A stretch of DNA of 35,466 nucleotides, taken from a virus. The stretch covers positions 1-35,466 of the IMG/VR virus record IMGVR_UViG_3300032309_002702, one strand, 5' to 3'. Below the pieces are notes generated by a model, which ran no database searches, was not told where the DNA came from, and was given only the letters and a program-made list of their open reading frames with translations. Positions 14,099 to 22,336 of the stretch are shown here, piece after piece; position 1 is the stretch's first letter, and each line of letters starts with the position of its first letter. Position numbers and translations under genes: made by a program.

Positions 14099-15537
14099 TA
14101 AGTAACTCCGAGCGGTCGTTCGCTACCATGTTTCCAATCATCGATGTGCCACCTAGGTGTTTTTAATTCTTCAATTTTTGTATAAACAAAATCTCTGACT
14201 TTATAAAGGTCCTGTTTTGGTTTATCTTTCCAAAATCCATCAGCAGCTCTTGAACTTAACATAACTTTCATGTTTGGATCTTTATTTTTAAGTTTTTGAA
14301 ACAACATATTTTCACAACTTATCCTATATTTTAAACTATTTGAAGCAATGAACGGTGAATAGGTATATAGATCGCTTAAATTCAGCAATGTATTTTTTCC
14401 TGCTTCTAACCAATCAATGTTGAATGACGCTGCATAGTCTATAAGAATATAATCATAGGTTAAGCTTTTAATTTTTTTCCAATGGTCATCCCAATCATCG
14501 AATGTTGTAATAAATTTATTCCACTGCTCTTGGATATTATCTTTGTAATTAGGCGAAATGTGTGGCGGATTATTGGGCAGCATTGGTTTATGAGTCCAGT
14601 AAAAATCTGCATATTCTTTTCCATCCCATTCTTCAACCATTTTTTTCATAAATGTTAAGCAGTTATAATTGATGTCTGTGAAAATCACTTTGGTATTTTT
14701 TGTATAGTCTACCAGTTGTAAATTCTTAATCCAATTAAATCCGATGCCAACTGTAACAAATTGTTCAATAGGTCCGTCCGACAATAATTCATTTTTTAGC
14801 TTATCCGAATTCCACCCTGCAAAAAAATTCATACAAAAAAAATGATAGTATTTAATATCTGCTAATTCTTTTAAAAATACATGATCATGTTCGTAATACA
14901 GATATTTTTTACAGTTTCGAATATTTTCATTTAATGTTAATAATATTTTATTATTTTCTAATCCAACATTTAATATATTCCATCCATGCAATTTGACAGA
15001 ATATATTTTAGGTTCTGTTCCTTTTTTAATCCATACCGGAATTTCTGGGTCATTATATAAGTATTCTTTACTTCTAATTGGCGCAATTTGCTGATATTCT
15101 ACCCACTCTTCATTTCCTATAATAGGACATTCTAATTGTTTAAATTGATCAAGGTTAATAATGTAAAACTGTTGATGTAATTCAAAACAAGCATTTTTTT
15201 TATAATAAGCTTTATCTCCTCTATCGAGAATATGTCCTGCTATAAAAAAATCTTCGTTACATTGTTTTTCAACAGCGTTAAACAGTCTATCAGATAATCC
15301 TAAACTAGTTCCAGCTGAGATAATAACCGCGTGGGTGTAATTATCTTTAGCAGCTTCCTTTAATAAATTATCTTCATCTTTACTGATAAAAATATCATAT
15401 TCGTGCATATCAATTCGATGTATTAAAGAATCACTTAGATTAATACATATTTCTCGTGAGTGGCCACTTTGACAATTATCTATAATATCTAAAATACAAT
15501 AAACAATTGATTTTTTCTTTTCGGTTCTAAATTTCAT
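14098..15537 (-). CDS. large two-domain protein, function unknown
   Basis: The product has 479 residues from the TAATG-coupled ATG at 15537, or two more from an ATG at 15543. The N-terminal half (about 1-165) has an alpha/beta pattern with YTHAVIISAGTS and FFIAGHILDR, reminiscent of nucleotide-sugar or glycosyltransferase-like folds. The C-terminal half has FVTVGIGFNWIKN followed by TKVIFTDINYN, resembling a Rossmann methyltransferase core with a degenerate glycine motif. I do not recognise a named family. Overlaps of 1-3 bases on both sides place it within the block ending at 13451. Confidence 0.7.
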   Translation of the reverse strand: MKFRTEKKKSIVYCILDIIDNCQSGHSREICINLSDSLIHRIDMHEYDIFISKDEDNLLKEAAKDNYTHAVIISAGTSLGLSDRLFNAVEKQCNEDFFIAGHILDRGDKAYYKKNACFELHQQFYIINLDQFKQLECPIIGNEEWVEYQQIAPIRSKEYLYNDPEIPVWIKKGTEPKIYSVKLHGWNILNVGLENNKILLTLNENIRNCKKYLYYEHDHVFLKELADIKYYHFFCMNFFAGWNSDKLKNELLSDGPIEQFVTVGIGFNWIKNLQLVDYTKNTKVIFTDINYNCLTFMKKMVEEWDGKEYADFYWTHKPMLPNNPPHISPNYKDNIQEQWNKFITTFDDWDDHWKKIKSLTYDYILIDYAASFNIDWLEAGKNTLLNLSDLYTYSPFIASNSLKYRISCENMLFQKLKNKDPNMKVMLSSRAADGFWKDKPKQDLYKVRDFVYTKIEELKTPRWHIDDWKHGSERPLGVT

Positions 15538-16088
15538 TACCATCTAGGATTCCTATTTAATTCTTCTAAAAATTTATCGGTATAGAATTCCCATACTGTT
15601 TGTTTGGTCCCTCTATAATATATTTCTTTAACCCTTTTCATTTGACCGGTAGCTTCCATGGCAGGACCAAAAATGTTATGCACCAATCTTTGCGTTCCTG
15701 TACTGTTTTTATTACTAGTAATATATAATTTAGCATTCGGTGGCACCCAAAAAATACAAGCGGGGATTAAAAACTGACTGGTAACATGTTGATGAGTCAC
15801 AATTTGATTCTTTGTTCGTAAATTGGGAATAGGTATATGATCAGAAAACACACACGTTCGAGCAGCAATCCTAAACGCATCTTCCCCCATTTCTGAAAAA
15901 CTATGTGCAGCAACGCTGCCCACCGCTTTATTATAATAATATAAAATCCAAACTGCCCAACATTTTTCTTTTGCTAAACTATCAACTAGCATCTGTTGAC
16001 TGGAATTATTTTCAAATCCTTTGGCTTTGGCTGTGGCATAAAATTCTGTTAAATCTAGTTCAGGAGTCCACTGTTTTATTTCAAACAT
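15537..16088 (-). CDS. GNAT-like N-acetyltransferase fold protein
   Basis: The 183-residue protein has a helix-rich start, then AVWILYYYNKAVGSVAAHSF (about 45-64), which fits GNAT strands 2-3, and ends with an FYTDKFLEELNRNPRW tail. The usual acetyl-CoA pyrophosphate loop (Q/RxxGxG/A) is not obvious, so it may be a divergent or inactive member. It overlaps the upstream pseudokinase-like gene by 13 bases. Treat the family call as tentative. Confidence 0.5.
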   Translation of the reverse strand: MFEIKQWTPELDLTEFYATAKAKGFENNSSQQMLVDSLAKEKCWAVWILYYYNKAVGSVAAHSFSEMGEDAFRIAARTCVFSDHIPIPNLRTKNQIVTHQHVTSQFLIPACIFWVPPNAKLYITSNKNSTGTQRLVHNIFGPAMEATGQMKRVKEIYYRGTKQTVWEFYTDKFLEELNRNPRW

Positions 16089-16756
16089 TTTACACGCTCT
16101 ATAAATTCGGCTGGGTAGTTTGTACTAAAACTTGACCAACATAGTTGATCCATCACTTCCCAAGGCTGTGGGATATCCCACTCTATTCCAAGAGTGCTCA
16201 AATGTTTACGGATCTCATCTTGTCTAGTACTGTAGATATGACTTTCAACTTCCGCAATACTTATTATTGCTTCACTTTTATGATATGTAAAGAAATAATT
16301 GATACTTTTGAGCTTGCCGTCAACTACAAAATAACTACTAGGATGCATACTATATTTGTGCCAACCTAACGATTTATGAGCTTTAATAATTTCAATCATT
16401 TGATCTTGCCAGTCAGGCAAGACTGTATCATAGTTTGCCATGTCGCAACCTGCTCGTTCCCAAAAGTCAGGGCCGTCTATTTCCAAATATAACTTACGAG
16501 CTTCTAAATCAATCTTAGTAATTTTTGGAATTAAATTTGGATATTTGTTACGCATCTGTGTTATAAAGTTAACTTCACGTAGCCATTTTTCTTCCATCTT
16601 AGCTGGATTCACTACTTGATTTTGTCCTTTATGATATTCGGTATCATTGTGATACCACTTACAGAACACTTTTTTATCCATGGATATAAGACTAGTATAA
16701 ATTAAATTGTTTCGGCAAAGACCCATGCCGGGTACATTGTTGTAATAATATTCCAT
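16076..16756 (-). CDS. protein-kinase-fold-like protein with lost catalytic residues
   Basis: The 226-residue protein resembles small phosphotransferases. REVNFITQM (60-68) fits helix C, IPKITKIDLEARKLYLEIDG (76-95) fits the central strands, and residues 134-155 (KYSMHP...VDGKLKSINYFF) match the catalytic loop and DFG-like region of APH/Kdo-kinase-type folds. The catalytic Asp before HP is Met and the DFG Asp is Asn (N153), so catalysis is doubtful. A paralogue lies at 23901-24590. I chose the ATG at 16756 because this N-terminus aligns with the paralogue; the longer frame would run into the divergent gene at 16785. Confidence 0.6.
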   Translation of the reverse strand: MEYYYNNVPGMGLCRNNLIYTSLISMDKKVFCKWYHNDTEYHKGQNQVVNPAKMEEKWLREVNFITQMRNKYPNLIPKITKIDLEARKLYLEIDGPDFWERAGCDMANYDTVLPDWQDQMIEIIKAHKSLGWHKYSMHPSSYFVVDGKLKSINYFFTYHKSEAIISIAEVESHIYSTRQDEIRKHLSTLGIEWDIPQPWEVMDQLCWSSFSTNYPAEFIERVKCLK

Positions 16757-16770
16757 ACTATAGTAATTAT

Positions 16771-16778
16771 CATAAATA
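16771..16778 (+). promoter_or_regulatory. late-promoter-like octamer CATAAATA abutting a start codon
   Basis: CATAAATA ends six bases before the ATG at 16785. The divergent gene starts at 16756, only 28 bases away, and has no matching octamer on its own strand. Confidence 0.5.
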
Positions 16779-16784
16779 TTATAT

Positions 16785-17432
16785 ATGAACAAATTTTCTG
16801 ATACAATACGGATTTCAGAATTAAATCCTTTGATGACCAATATTAATCAATGTGTGGCATATAATAAGTATGCAACCAACCCTGCAGTATTACAGGAATA
16901 TATCCAAACATATCAGACATTAATCGGAATCGAACAAGGAACTATTATTGATCTAGGGTCAGGACCATGCAATTTTGTTATAGCTCTTGCACAGGCGTTT
17001 CCTAAATTGAATTTTTTATGCTACGAAAATTCGCCAGCTATGGTAACGATAGCAACAGATAATATAAATTCAGTAGGGCTAAGTTCAAGAATTCAATTAA
17101 TTCAAAAAGATATTTTCAATATAACAGGTAAATACGATGTTGCGTTAGCAAACAGATTGCTTCATCACATAGATGAAACTAAAGAATTTTGGCAACTAAT
17201 GAATTCTATTAGTGAAAACATATTAGTTATAGATATAAATCGACCCCCAAAGTATCTGATAGATCAAATACGAAAAAGCAATGAATACCAAGAAGATGTG
17301 TACAAAGAAGATCTTATAAATTCTTTACAAGCCGCATATTCTTTAGAAGAAGTAGCTGAACAAATTAAAGAATATAGCTATACCATAATAACTGACAGCA
17401 ATTACAAGTTATTTGTTTACCACACTAAGTAA
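16785..17432 (+). CDS. class I SAM-dependent methyltransferase
   Basis: The 215-residue protein has the SAM-binding motif IIDLGSGPCNFV (54-65), the acidic ribose-binding region NFLCYENSPAM, an IQKDIF motif II/III position and a motif IV region, VALANRLLHHID. This is a standard small class I methyltransferase core with little extra sequence for substrate recognition. It is a single-gene unit with an abutting octamer. Its last 16 bases overlap the convergent oxygenase gene. Confidence 0.82.
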   Translation: MNKFSDTIRISELNPLMTNINQCVAYNKYATNPAVLQEYIQTYQTLIGIEQGTIIDLGSGPCNFVIALAQAFPKLNFLCYENSPAMVTIATDNINSVGLSSRIQLIQKDIFNITGKYDVALANRLLHHIDETKEFWQLMNSISENILVIDINRPPKYLIDQIRKSNEYQEDVYKEDLINSLQAAYSLEEVAEQIKEYSYTIITDSNYKLFVYHTK

Positions 17433-18163
17433 ACAGTTTTATTTTTTACAAGGCCGTACCCCTGTAATGCTATCCTGAGATTATTACTTCCATTTAAATC
17501 TTTTAATCCTATACGGTGAAGAACACGTTCATCTTGCAATAGCATTGTTCCTTTTTTATAGAAAGCAGATTTAAATTCATTTAAATTACATTCTGAATTA
17601 GGACAATCGTCTCCTATAAGATTTCGGTGTGTATTACATACAGGACTTATAGTTTGTGTTTCTTCATAATCTTTACCGAAAGATGAAAGTGTTTCAGGAT
17701 AATAGTCAAAACTATACTCACCTTCGCTTAGTAACGTAGTAAAAATTAATTTTTGATCAAAGTATTCGTTGAAATTTCCAGTATAATCGTCGAAATAGCG
17801 TTCGTATGGGAAACATGTAAGCATGTCGTCATAATGCCATACACTTGGATTTTTATTTTCGTTTAATTTAATAATTTGAAATCCAGGTTTACTAAAGCAT
17901 GGAATAAATTTAACTTCATCAAACATACTACCTAATTTATCGTTGAGCAATTGAGTTGCCGGTGAATCTATAGGACCTAGGTCAAAGTAATTTCCATAAT
18001 CCATTCCACAGTCTGTGAACGTAATTTTACGCAACAAACTGTTTCCAAGAATATACATACTAGTCCACGGACATACATACCATTTATCTTCGTGCTGTTT
18101 TACAAAATCAACTGCACTATCACATTCTTGCTCTGTAAAAAAATTATCAAAGATTTTAATCAT
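17417..18163 (-). CDS. prolyl-hydroxylase-like 2OG-Fe(II) oxygenase
   Basis: The 248-residue protein starts IKIFDNFFTEQEC, the usual opening of prolyl 4-hydroxylase-type oxygenases. It has SVWHYDD (H110, D112), VLHRIG (H216) and R230 in NNLRIALQGYG, a full ligand set. An insertion of about 80 residues between the strands contains a Cys-containing stretch (C176, C187, C192) that could bind metal. It is a single-gene unit with an octamer four bases before its ATG. Confidence 0.78.
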   Translation of the reverse strand: MIKIFDNFFTEQECDSAVDFVKQHEDKWYVCPWTSMYILGNSLLRKITFTDCGMDYGNYFDLGPIDSPATQLLNDKLGSMFDEVKFIPCFSKPGFQIIKLNENKNPSVWHYDDMLTCFPYERYFDDYTGNFNEYFDQKLIFTTLLSEGEYSFDYYPETLSSFGKDYEETQTISPVCNTHRNLIGDDCPNSECNLNEFKSAFYKKGTMLLQDERVLHRIGLKDLNGSNNLRIALQGYGLVKNKTVYLVW

Positions 18164-18167
18164 ATTA

Positions 18168-18175
18168 TATTTATG
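18168..18175 (-). promoter_or_regulatory. late-promoter-like octamer CATAAATA, divergent pair
   Basis: CATAAATA on the minus strand is four bases before the ATG at 18163. It is separated by three bases from the plus-strand TATAAATA at 18179-18186. Confidence 0.55.
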
Positions 18176-18178
18176 AGC

Positions 18179-18186
18179 TATAAATA
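18179..18186 (+). promoter_or_regulatory. perfect TATAAATA late-promoter octamer, divergent pair
   Basis: TATAAATA is five bases before the ATG at 18192. The whole intergenic space between the two divergent start codons is 28 bases and holds both octamers back to back. Confidence 0.65.
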
Positions 18187-18191
18187 GAGTT

Positions 18192-19226
18192 ATGGAATTT
18201 CATACTGTCAGCTTATGCAATCATTGTTATCGTCATATACCTGCAGGACGATTTGAAAAATGCGGTCGTATGATATTGGGTAAAACCTGTCCTAAGCACG
18301 GTTATCATGAATCAATATTAGATATTGACGCTAATTTTTATAATAATCAAAGATATAAAAGACGCAGACCTAGTTCATATTGGTTAGATATTACCAATCG
18401 TTGTAACTTAGACTGTCCACACTGTTACCAAATGCCTGATAATACTAGTAAGGATCCTGATATCGATTATTTATTATCAGAAATTATGAGTTGGCCAAAT
18501 AACGGATTTCCTGTTAGTCTAGTTGGAGCGGAGCCTACTATACGCAAAGACCTGCCTGATTTAATTTTAGCTATCCATAATTTACCCATAATGACTAGGA
18601 ATGTTTTAATTGTTACTAATGGTGTAATTTTGGCTAAATGGGACTATGTAAGTCGATTTAAAGGCATACCGAATTTAAAGTGGACTTTTGGATTAAATCA
18701 TCCTGATTATAACGGTGATCAAATTCGAGACAAACAAATGGAAGGTTTAGTAAATTGTTTTAAATTAGGATTAGAGGTTAAGACGCTGACTTATACATTA
18801 GCAACCTTAGAACAATTACCTGATGTGATGCATGAAGTACAACGCTTTGGCATTAATGCTAGAATTCAATTGGGAGTTGAGATCGGACGTGTACCAGAAG
18901 GTGACTTTAAAGAATTATATCTGTCAGAATTAGTACAAGCTGCTGAAAAGTTTTGTTTAGATAATAATTGGACTTGGGAACCAAATCATGAAGACGGCAA
19001 CCGCACACATTATGCAGTGCGTGTAAACGGAATCGATCATAAATTTATTAAATGGTGTGATGTAAGAACAATTGATTTAGAAGAAGTACAAAGTGAATCG
19101 TGGGCTAGCATTGTTCCGGGTAAACCCATGAGCCCATTACTACATCAGGTTATATTACGCGATCAAGCAATTAACCGAGGGAATATATTGTTAGACACAG
19201 TTCCTGAAAAATATAGACATGAATAA
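18192..19226 (+). CDS. Tes/MJ0619-like radical SAM enzyme, tandem copy 1
   Basis: The 344-residue protein has radical SAM cysteines C71, C75 and C78 in NRCNLDCPHC, VGAEPT as the SAM-binding GGEPT equivalent, and an N-terminal knuckle C9, C12, C33, H36. It is paralogous along its length to 19219-20280 and to the core of 7514-8674, with shared blocks such as LDITNRCNL, GLNHP and VHQVILRD/LHQVILRD. The C-terminus has no extra cysteine cluster. It overlaps the next copy by 8 bases and leads a five-gene operon of two radical SAM, two oxygenase and one methyltransferase genes. Confidence 0.87.
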   Translation: MEFHTVSLCNHCYRHIPAGRFEKCGRMILGKTCPKHGYHESILDIDANFYNNQRYKRRRPSSYWLDITNRCNLDCPHCYQMPDNTSKDPDIDYLLSEIMSWPNNGFPVSLVGAEPTIRKDLPDLILAIHNLPIMTRNVLIVTNGVILAKWDYVSRFKGIPNLKWTFGLNHPDYNGDQIRDKQMEGLVNCFKLGLEVKTLTYTLATLEQLPDVMHEVQRFGINARIQLGVEIGRVPEGDFKELYLSELVQAAEKFCLDNNWTWEPNHEDGNRTHYAVRVNGIDHKFIKWCDVRTIDLEEVQSESWASIVPGKPMSPLLHQVILRDQAINRGNILLDTVPEKYRHE

Positions 19227-20280
19227 AATACACGATACAACATCTATCTGCGAGCATTGCTATAGACATGTGCCTGCCGTTCTCTTTGAACGAAACGGTG
19301 CTGTATGGTTAGGCAAGACATGCAAGTGGCATGGAGAAAGTGAGCATTTAGTAGAACCCGACTCCGATTTTTACATTAATTATAAGTATCCAAAACCTAG
19401 TAATAGTACATATTGTTTAGATATTACAAATAGATGTAATTTGAATTGTCCACACTGTTATCAAATACCAGACAATATGAGTAAAGATCCTTCAATAGAG
19501 CATATTTTAGAAATAGTTAAATCATGGGATAATGACGGATATAATGTTGCATTGATGGGCGCTGAACCCACCGTAAGAAAGGATCTTTCAAATTTATGCA
19601 GTGCTATTCAATCATTGCCTGGTTTGCCCCGCAGTATCATGATATTAACAAATGGGGTATACTTATCAGAATATGATTATGTTAAACAATTTGCAGATAT
19701 GAAAAATGTATTATGGACCATTGGGCTGAATCATCCAAATTATCAAGGATTGACCGTTAGAAAAAAACAAATTCAAGGGATTGAACATTGTGTAAAATTG
19801 GGCATGAAAATTAAAAATGTTAGTTATACTCTTGAAACTGTTGCTCAGTTAGAATACTGCCTAGAAGAAATTCAAAAGTTTGGAAATAGTATTTGTCAAC
19901 AGTATAGGATAAGAGTAGGAACTGATATAGGAAGACATCCCGGCGAAGAAAAAATATTTTTATCAGAACTAGTAAATATGGTAAAAACCATATGTGACAA
20001 AAAAGGATGGGATCATCAGTATGATTCGGAATACGGAATTAGAGTTCATTATCCTCTACGTATCAATGGTATACTAGTTAAAATTATTCAATGGCCTGAT
20101 GTAAGAACTCTAGATTTAGAAGAAGATCAAACAGAGTCATGGGCTGACATGTTACCTGGAAAACCTATAAGTCCACTGGTGCACCAAGTTATTTTACGAG
20201 ACGGTGCAGTAAATAAAAACTTGCCCCTATATGACACTGTACCAAAAAAATATCAAAGGAAATATGATGCACGGCATTAA
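19219..20280 (+). CDS. Tes/MJ0619-like radical SAM enzyme, tandem copy 2
   Basis: The 353-residue protein has C73, C77 and C80 in NRCNLNCPHC, the knuckle C11, C14, C35, H38 and MGAEPT. It follows its closest paralogue in the window directly. The two have diverged throughout, so they probably act on different positions or substrates rather than being redundant. The 3' end overlaps the start of the next oxygenase gene. Confidence 0.87.
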   Translation: MNKIHDTTSICEHCYRHVPAVLFERNGAVWLGKTCKWHGESEHLVEPDSDFYINYKYPKPSNSTYCLDITNRCNLNCPHCYQIPDNMSKDPSIEHILEIVKSWDNDGYNVALMGAEPTVRKDLSNLCSAIQSLPGLPRSIMILTNGVYLSEYDYVKQFADMKNVLWTIGLNHPNYQGLTVRKKQIQGIEHCVKLGMKIKNVSYTLETVAQLEYCLEEIQKFGNSICQQYRIRVGTDIGRHPGEEKIFLSELVNMVKTICDKKGWDHQYDSEYGIRVHYPLRINGILVKIIQWPDVRTLDLEEDQTESWADMLPGKPISPLVHQVILRDGAVNKNLPLYDTVPKKYQRKYDARH

Positions 20281-21067
20281 TAATAAACCTTATTACAATA
20301 TGACTCCATATTTAGATATGAATCATTTTGATCAATTGCAGCCTGAGATAATCTCTGGATTCGCTTTAGCAAGACATTATGCTAAGGAAGGCACGTGGAT
20401 GGAGCCAGGTTTTACATTTGATAATATGAGTTATCGTGTAAATTGGAAACCTATATATGAAGCTATGCTAGAGTTTAAGTTACTGCCTGACAATGATCCC
20501 ATTAAAATATTTGGAATGAAATTAATGCCAAAAGATTTTAAAAATTTTCAAGAACGAAATATATTCACTCGGTATTTAAAAATGGCAATGGGTGCATATG
20601 ATCCTTATATTTATTATTACCTGTGGGAAGAAGGTTCATGGGATGAACGCACTGCTCCGCGAAAACTTACACCTGAAGCCGAATATTTTCCAAATGTCGT
20701 AAAGTGGGTTGAAAGTTTAGTAGGTAGTATATTTGAAGACATTGGCCGTGTCATTTTTTTTCATTGTGAGGCAGATGGCATACCATTTGAACATAGAGAC
20801 TTAGATGCTAAAAACGGCGTTAATGTAGTTAAGCCCCATCGCAATGAATTTATACATATACGGCCCAATACAAAGAAAGCTTTTTACCTGTGGGATCCTG
20901 AAACTAAAGACAAGACATACCTGAACTGTCGTGCTGCATGGTGGAACGATGTAGATTGGCATGGAGGAGAACGTATTATGGAACAAAGTTATGGTCTACG
21001 CATTGATGGTAAATTTACAGAAGAGTTCCGTAAACAATTGGGTATTGATCATTTAACTGAATATTAA
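20267..21067 (+). CDS. 2OG-Fe(II) oxygenase of the same family as 11836-12576
   Basis: The product has 266 residues from the ATG at 20267, or 267 from 20264. AAAGGA at 20255-20260 is spaced six bases from 20267, which I prefer; a longer frame from 20231 lacks support. Ligands are H176 and D178 in IPFEHRDL, H232 in DWHGGE and R245 in YGLRIDG. The TYLNCRAAWWN and IDGKFTEEFR blocks show paralogy with the protein at 11836. It sits in the operon between the radical SAM tandem and a methyltransferase. Confidence 0.78.
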   Translation: MHGINNKPYYNMTPYLDMNHFDQLQPEIISGFALARHYAKEGTWMEPGFTFDNMSYRVNWKPIYEAMLEFKLLPDNDPIKIFGMKLMPKDFKNFQERNIFTRYLKMAMGAYDPYIYYYLWEEGSWDERTAPRKLTPEAEYFPNVVKWVESLVGSIFEDIGRVIFFHCEADGIPFEHRDLDAKNGVNVVKPHRNEFIHIRPNTKKAFYLWDPETKDKTYLNCRAAWWNDVDWHGGERIMEQSYGLRIDGKFTEEFRKQLGIDHLTEY

Positions 21068-21068
21068 A

Positions 21069-21812
21069 ATGAATAATTTTTTTAAAGAACATTATAAAGA
21101 AATATATCAAGAATGGATAACTCCTTCTGATGTTAAAGACAAAACAATTCTAGATCTAGGAAGTCAATTTGGCTGGCTAGGTACATATTGTGTAGAAAAC
21201 GGTGTTAAAGAATATGTTGGTGTAGAACTAGATCCCTATGCTTATCATAGATCTATCGCTGAAAATACATCTTCAAATATTAGATTTTTTCATATGGACT
21301 TAGAAGATTACTTAGATGAATGTATTAGCAAACAGATATCGTTTGATATAGCAATTATATCAAGAACCTTAGAAGGTTCGCCGAATCAAGTTTCTATTTT
21401 ACAAAAATTATCTAAAACTGTAGACCACATTGTGTTAGAAGTTAACGTGCCAACCAACATTGTTGCATCTGATGTATTGACAGAACTTGAAAAAAATAAT
21501 CTCACCGATCAAGTACTAGAATTGATCAAAAAAACAAGACATGATATTGAGTATAAATCAAAATTTGTAGAATATCATGATTATTCGGGAAAACCTATAT
21601 GGGCTATTCCTAGTATAGGAATGTATAATTCAATAATGGTGAGATTAGGGTTTCAACTATCACTCGATACATACGAGCGGGTCAAACAAAAGTGGCCAAC
21701 TGAATACGGCTTTTTTCAACGAGGAAAAGCAATATTAAAATTTAAAAGAATAAAAAACGAAACACAGCCGATAAGTTGGAAAGAATGTATCGAACGCTCG
21801 GAAACATTTTAA
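21069..21812 (+). CDS. class I SAM-dependent methyltransferase
   Basis: The 247-residue protein has TILDLGSQFGWLGTY (26-40) as the SAM loop, YVGVELDPYAYH as the acidic strand and FFHMDLEDYL as motif III. A roughly 80-residue C-terminal part probably recognises the substrate. It starts one base after the previous stop and ends in TAATG with the next oxygenase gene, so it is tightly coupled in the operon. Confidence 0.8.
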   Translation: MNNFFKEHYKEIYQEWITPSDVKDKTILDLGSQFGWLGTYCVENGVKEYVGVELDPYAYHRSIAENTSSNIRFFHMDLEDYLDECISKQISFDIAIISRTLEGSPNQVSILQKLSKTVDHIVLEVNVPTNIVASDVLTELEKNNLTDQVLELIKKTRHDIEYKSKFVEYHDYSGKPIWAIPSIGMYNSIMVRLGFQLSLDTYERVKQKWPTEYGFFQRGKAILKFKRIKNETQPISWKECIERSETF

Positions 21813-22336
21813 TGAATTATATAGATAACTACAAACACTGGATTACAGATCAAAAAATATTTGATCATCTGACTAAATGCCAAGGTGATAGAACTCCGGT
21901 ATGGCAACCATCTAAATGGCAGGGTAATACTATTTTAGAAAAATTTACAGAAATGGCTCGACCTGGGTATTCTGACAATAAGTATTTCTTTCACCAAGTA
22001 AATGCTAAATCTGAAGAAATGCAAGGTTTCGAATTTATGTTGCCGATCGTTCCTAAAAAAAGAACTAATATTAATTGGTGGTTTGTAATCCTATATCCCG
22101 GAGAATTTCAGGCTATGCATATTGATCCGCAGTTAACTATGGTGAATAATCCTGTTCGTTATACAATGTTTTTACAAGATTGGGAACCTGGACACATTTT
22201 TGTATGGGATAATAAATATATAGCAGAATACAAAGCCGGTGATATGTACGAATGGAGCGATCCCATGACCGTACATGGCCCCGCTAATATAGGATACAAC
22301 ACAAGATATACATTACAGATTACATTGTATGATTAA
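21812..22336 (+). CDS. 2OG-Fe(II) oxygenase, paired with the paralogue at 9296
   Basis: The 174-residue protein starts at the TAATG junction; a longer frame from 21776 is unlikely because the paralogue at 9296 begins at the matching position. H103 and D105 are in AMHIDP, H155 is in TVHGPAN and R165 is in NTRYTLQITLYD. It closes the operon that begins at 18192. Its TAA shares TTAA at 22333-22336 with the convergent radical SAM gene. Confidence 0.78.
   Translation: MNYIDNYKHWITDQKIFDHLTKCQGDRTPVWQPSKWQGNTILEKFTEMARPGYSDNKYFFHQVNAKSEEMQGFEFMLPIVPKKRTNINWWFVILYPGEFQAMHIDPQLTMVNNPVRYTMFLQDWEPGHIFVWDNKYIAEYKAGDMYEWSDPMTVHGPANIGYNTRYTLQITLYD

Noticed and set aside
16739-16784. Late octamer for the minus-strand gene at 16756
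   Set aside because: No TAAATA-type element occurs on the minus strand upstream of it. Only a loose ATAATTA-like sequence is present, so I did not call a promoter.
16757-16840. Longer start for the kinase-fold-like gene
   Set aside because: The extension overlaps the divergent methyltransferase start, and the paralogue at 23901 aligns from the ATG at 16756.
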